Part shown: piece by piece, positions 6,167 to 7,238 of the stretch
How positions within the stretch are numbered: position 1 is the first letter of the stretch
Layout of the letters: every line of letters starts with the position of its first letter
Assembly (NCBI GenBank): GCA_030612565.1
Contig: JAUWNQ010000023.1
Coordinates: forward strand, 1-7,238
Length of the DNA: 7,238 bases
Reading direction: 5' to 3'
Origin: Candidatus Bipolaricaulota bacterium
Lineage (GTDB): Bacteria > Bipolaricaulota > Bipolaricaulia > UBA7950 > UBA9294
Program-made: the position numbers and the translations under genes
The notes under the pieces: generated by a model
Told to the model about the DNA's origin: nothing
Databases searched by the model: none
Seen by the model: only the letters and a program-made list of their open reading frames with translations

Positions 6167-7238
6167 GTGTCTCGTCCTCGGCGGAGCCCTCCTTGCCTCA
6201 GCAAAGGCATCATTGCAAGAGGACTGGGGTGTGCTGATCGAAGGGCGTTCGATCGCCGCGATCGGTCCGAACGAGGCGTTGCGCGCCGAGCATCCGCATG
6301 CAGAGGTTATTGACGCGCACGATCTCCTCCTCATGCCCGGGTTCATCAACGCGCACATGCACTCCTACGGCCTCCTCGCCCACGGTATCCCTGTTGACGA
6401 TCCTCCACGCGGGTTCTACGAGTTCCTGGCGGATTTCTGGTGGCCACACGTGGAGGACCGCTTGGATCATCCAATGATCAAGGCCGCCCTCGCTCTTGCC
6501 TGCGGAAAGATGATCGAAGCGGGTTTCACCAGCGTGTGCGATATCTTGGAGGCTCCGAACGCCCTCCATGGGGCACTCGCTGTGGAAGCAGAGGTTCTGA
6601 AGGATGCGGGGCTTCGCGGGGTTCTATCGATCGAGGCCTCGGAAAGGCTCGGTACGGACCTTGGAAAGGAGGCCCTCGACGAGAATGCTCGTTTCGTCAG
6701 AGACCACGAGAATGATCGGCTCATTCGGGGAATGGTCTCGATCCACACGAGCTTCACGTGCTCGGAAGGATTTGTCATGCTTGCCAAGGGGATAGCGGAT
6801 GACCTCGGGTGCTCGATCCATCTTCACCTCTCAGAGAGCTCGTACGAACCTGAAGTCTCTCTCAAACGGTATGGGATGAGCCCGGTCGAATGGTACGATC
6901 GGCTGGGTTTCTGGGATAGCTCGGTCCTCGCCTCCCAGGGAGTCGCTCTCGATCATTCCGAGATCACCCTTCTCGCCGAGCGCGGGGTGAGACTCGTGCA
7001 CATGCCGCTCAGCAACTGCGAGGTGGGGGGCGGGATCGCTCCGGTCCCGGCGATGATTGCGCGTGGAAGCCGTCCGGGACTCGGCACGGATGGGTACATC
7101 AACGATCCGTTCGAGGTGATGCGCGGGGCCTTCCTGATCCACAAGGGAGCGGTACAGGACCCACAAGTGATGTCGGCAGAGACGGTCCGCTCGATGGCTA
7201 CATCCTGGGGAGTGGAGGCCGTTGGTTTCCCTCATGTC
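6159..7238 (+). CDS. TRZ/ATZ/SsnA-like amidohydrolase (N-terminal 360 residues, runs off the right edge)
   Basis: The frame from ATG 6159 stays open to the last base, so the C-terminus is missing. It encodes an amidohydrolase of the cytosine deaminase/TRZ-ATZ/SsnA group, usually mononuclear metal enzymes that deaminate purines, pterins or triazines or hydrolyse related C-N bonds. Visible are the leading beta strand with IEGRSIAAIG, PGFINAHMHS with metal ligands H66 and H68, HLHLSES with ligand H223 and proton shuttle E226, the PLSN segment, and GLGTDGYIND with ligand D311. The last motif and the HKGAVQDPQVM stretch after it resemble SsnA. The barrel strand that usually reads A-H-(G/C)-V reads S-Q-G-V, so Q260 stands where the substrate-activating His is expected. 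AAGGAG at 6146-6151, inside the second AOR gene, supports the start, and the 8-base overlap implies co-translation. Family is firm; the substrate is unknown, and Q260 weakens a simple deaminase reading. Confidence 0.88.
   Translation, partial: MTECLVLGGALLASAKASLQEDWGVLIEGRSIAAIGPNEALRAEHPHAEVIDAHDLLLMPGFINAHMHSYGLLAHGIPVDDPPRGFYEFLADFWWPHVEDRLDHPMIKAALALACGKMIEAGFTSVCDILEAPNALHGALAVEAEVLKDAGLRGVLSIEASERLGTDLGKEALDENARFVRDHENDRLIRGMVSIHTSFTCSEGFVMLAKGIADDLGCSIHLHLSESSYEPEVSLKRYGMSPVEWYDRLGFWDSSVLASQGVALDHSEITLLAERGVRLVHMPLSNCEVGGGIAPVPAMIARGSRPGLGTDGYINDPFEVMRGAFLIHKGAVQDPQVMSAETVRSMATSWGVEAVGFPHV

Noticed and set aside
4680..6358. Two long minus-strand open frames (4680-5591 and 5342-6358) opposite the second AOR gene
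   Set aside because: Both are antisense shadows of strongly family-matching coding sequence and show no recognisable domain.

Overview
The window is bacterial DNA. Genes carry good AGGAGG-type ribosome binding sites, run head to tail with short gaps or overlaps, and the main cluster is GC-rich. Two tungsten/molybdenum-pterin aldehyde:ferredoxin oxidoreductase (AOR) family proteins point to an anaerobe, possibly thermophilic or from an uncultivated lineage. No gene here fixes the phylum.

Layout. Positions 1-300 hold no gene I can support, only short inverted repeats. Positions 301-749 (minus strand) are a compact HicBA-type toxin-antitoxin pair, antitoxin first, with an ATGA overlap. The gap 750-960 separates it from a plus-strand run that reaches the end of the window: a cyclic amidohydrolase of the dihydropyrimidinase/hydantoinase family (961-2322), an AOR family oxidoreductase (2403-4244), a second AOR paralogue (4254-6166) split by a frameshift at a six-G run near 5395-5400, and the first 360 codons of a TRZ/ATZ/SsnA-like amidohydrolase (6159 to the right edge). 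That last gene overlaps the second AOR by 8 bases.

How the genes may work together. Two binuclear/mononuclear metal amidohydrolases enclose two pterin-dependent oxidoreductases. Spacing suggests one operon, or two transcripts if the promoter candidate at 2338-2366 is real. The content suggests anaerobic catabolism of an N-heterocycle or cyclic amide: one amidohydrolase removes an amino group or opens a ring, and the AOR proteins do a low-potential redox step on a ring or aldehyde/acid. This is inference, because no substrate can be read from the sequence. The most useful second looks are the gene combination itself, the frameshift in the second AOR, a His-to-Gln change in the last amidohydrolase's active site, and an Asn-to-Tyr change in the hydantoinase-like substrate pocket.
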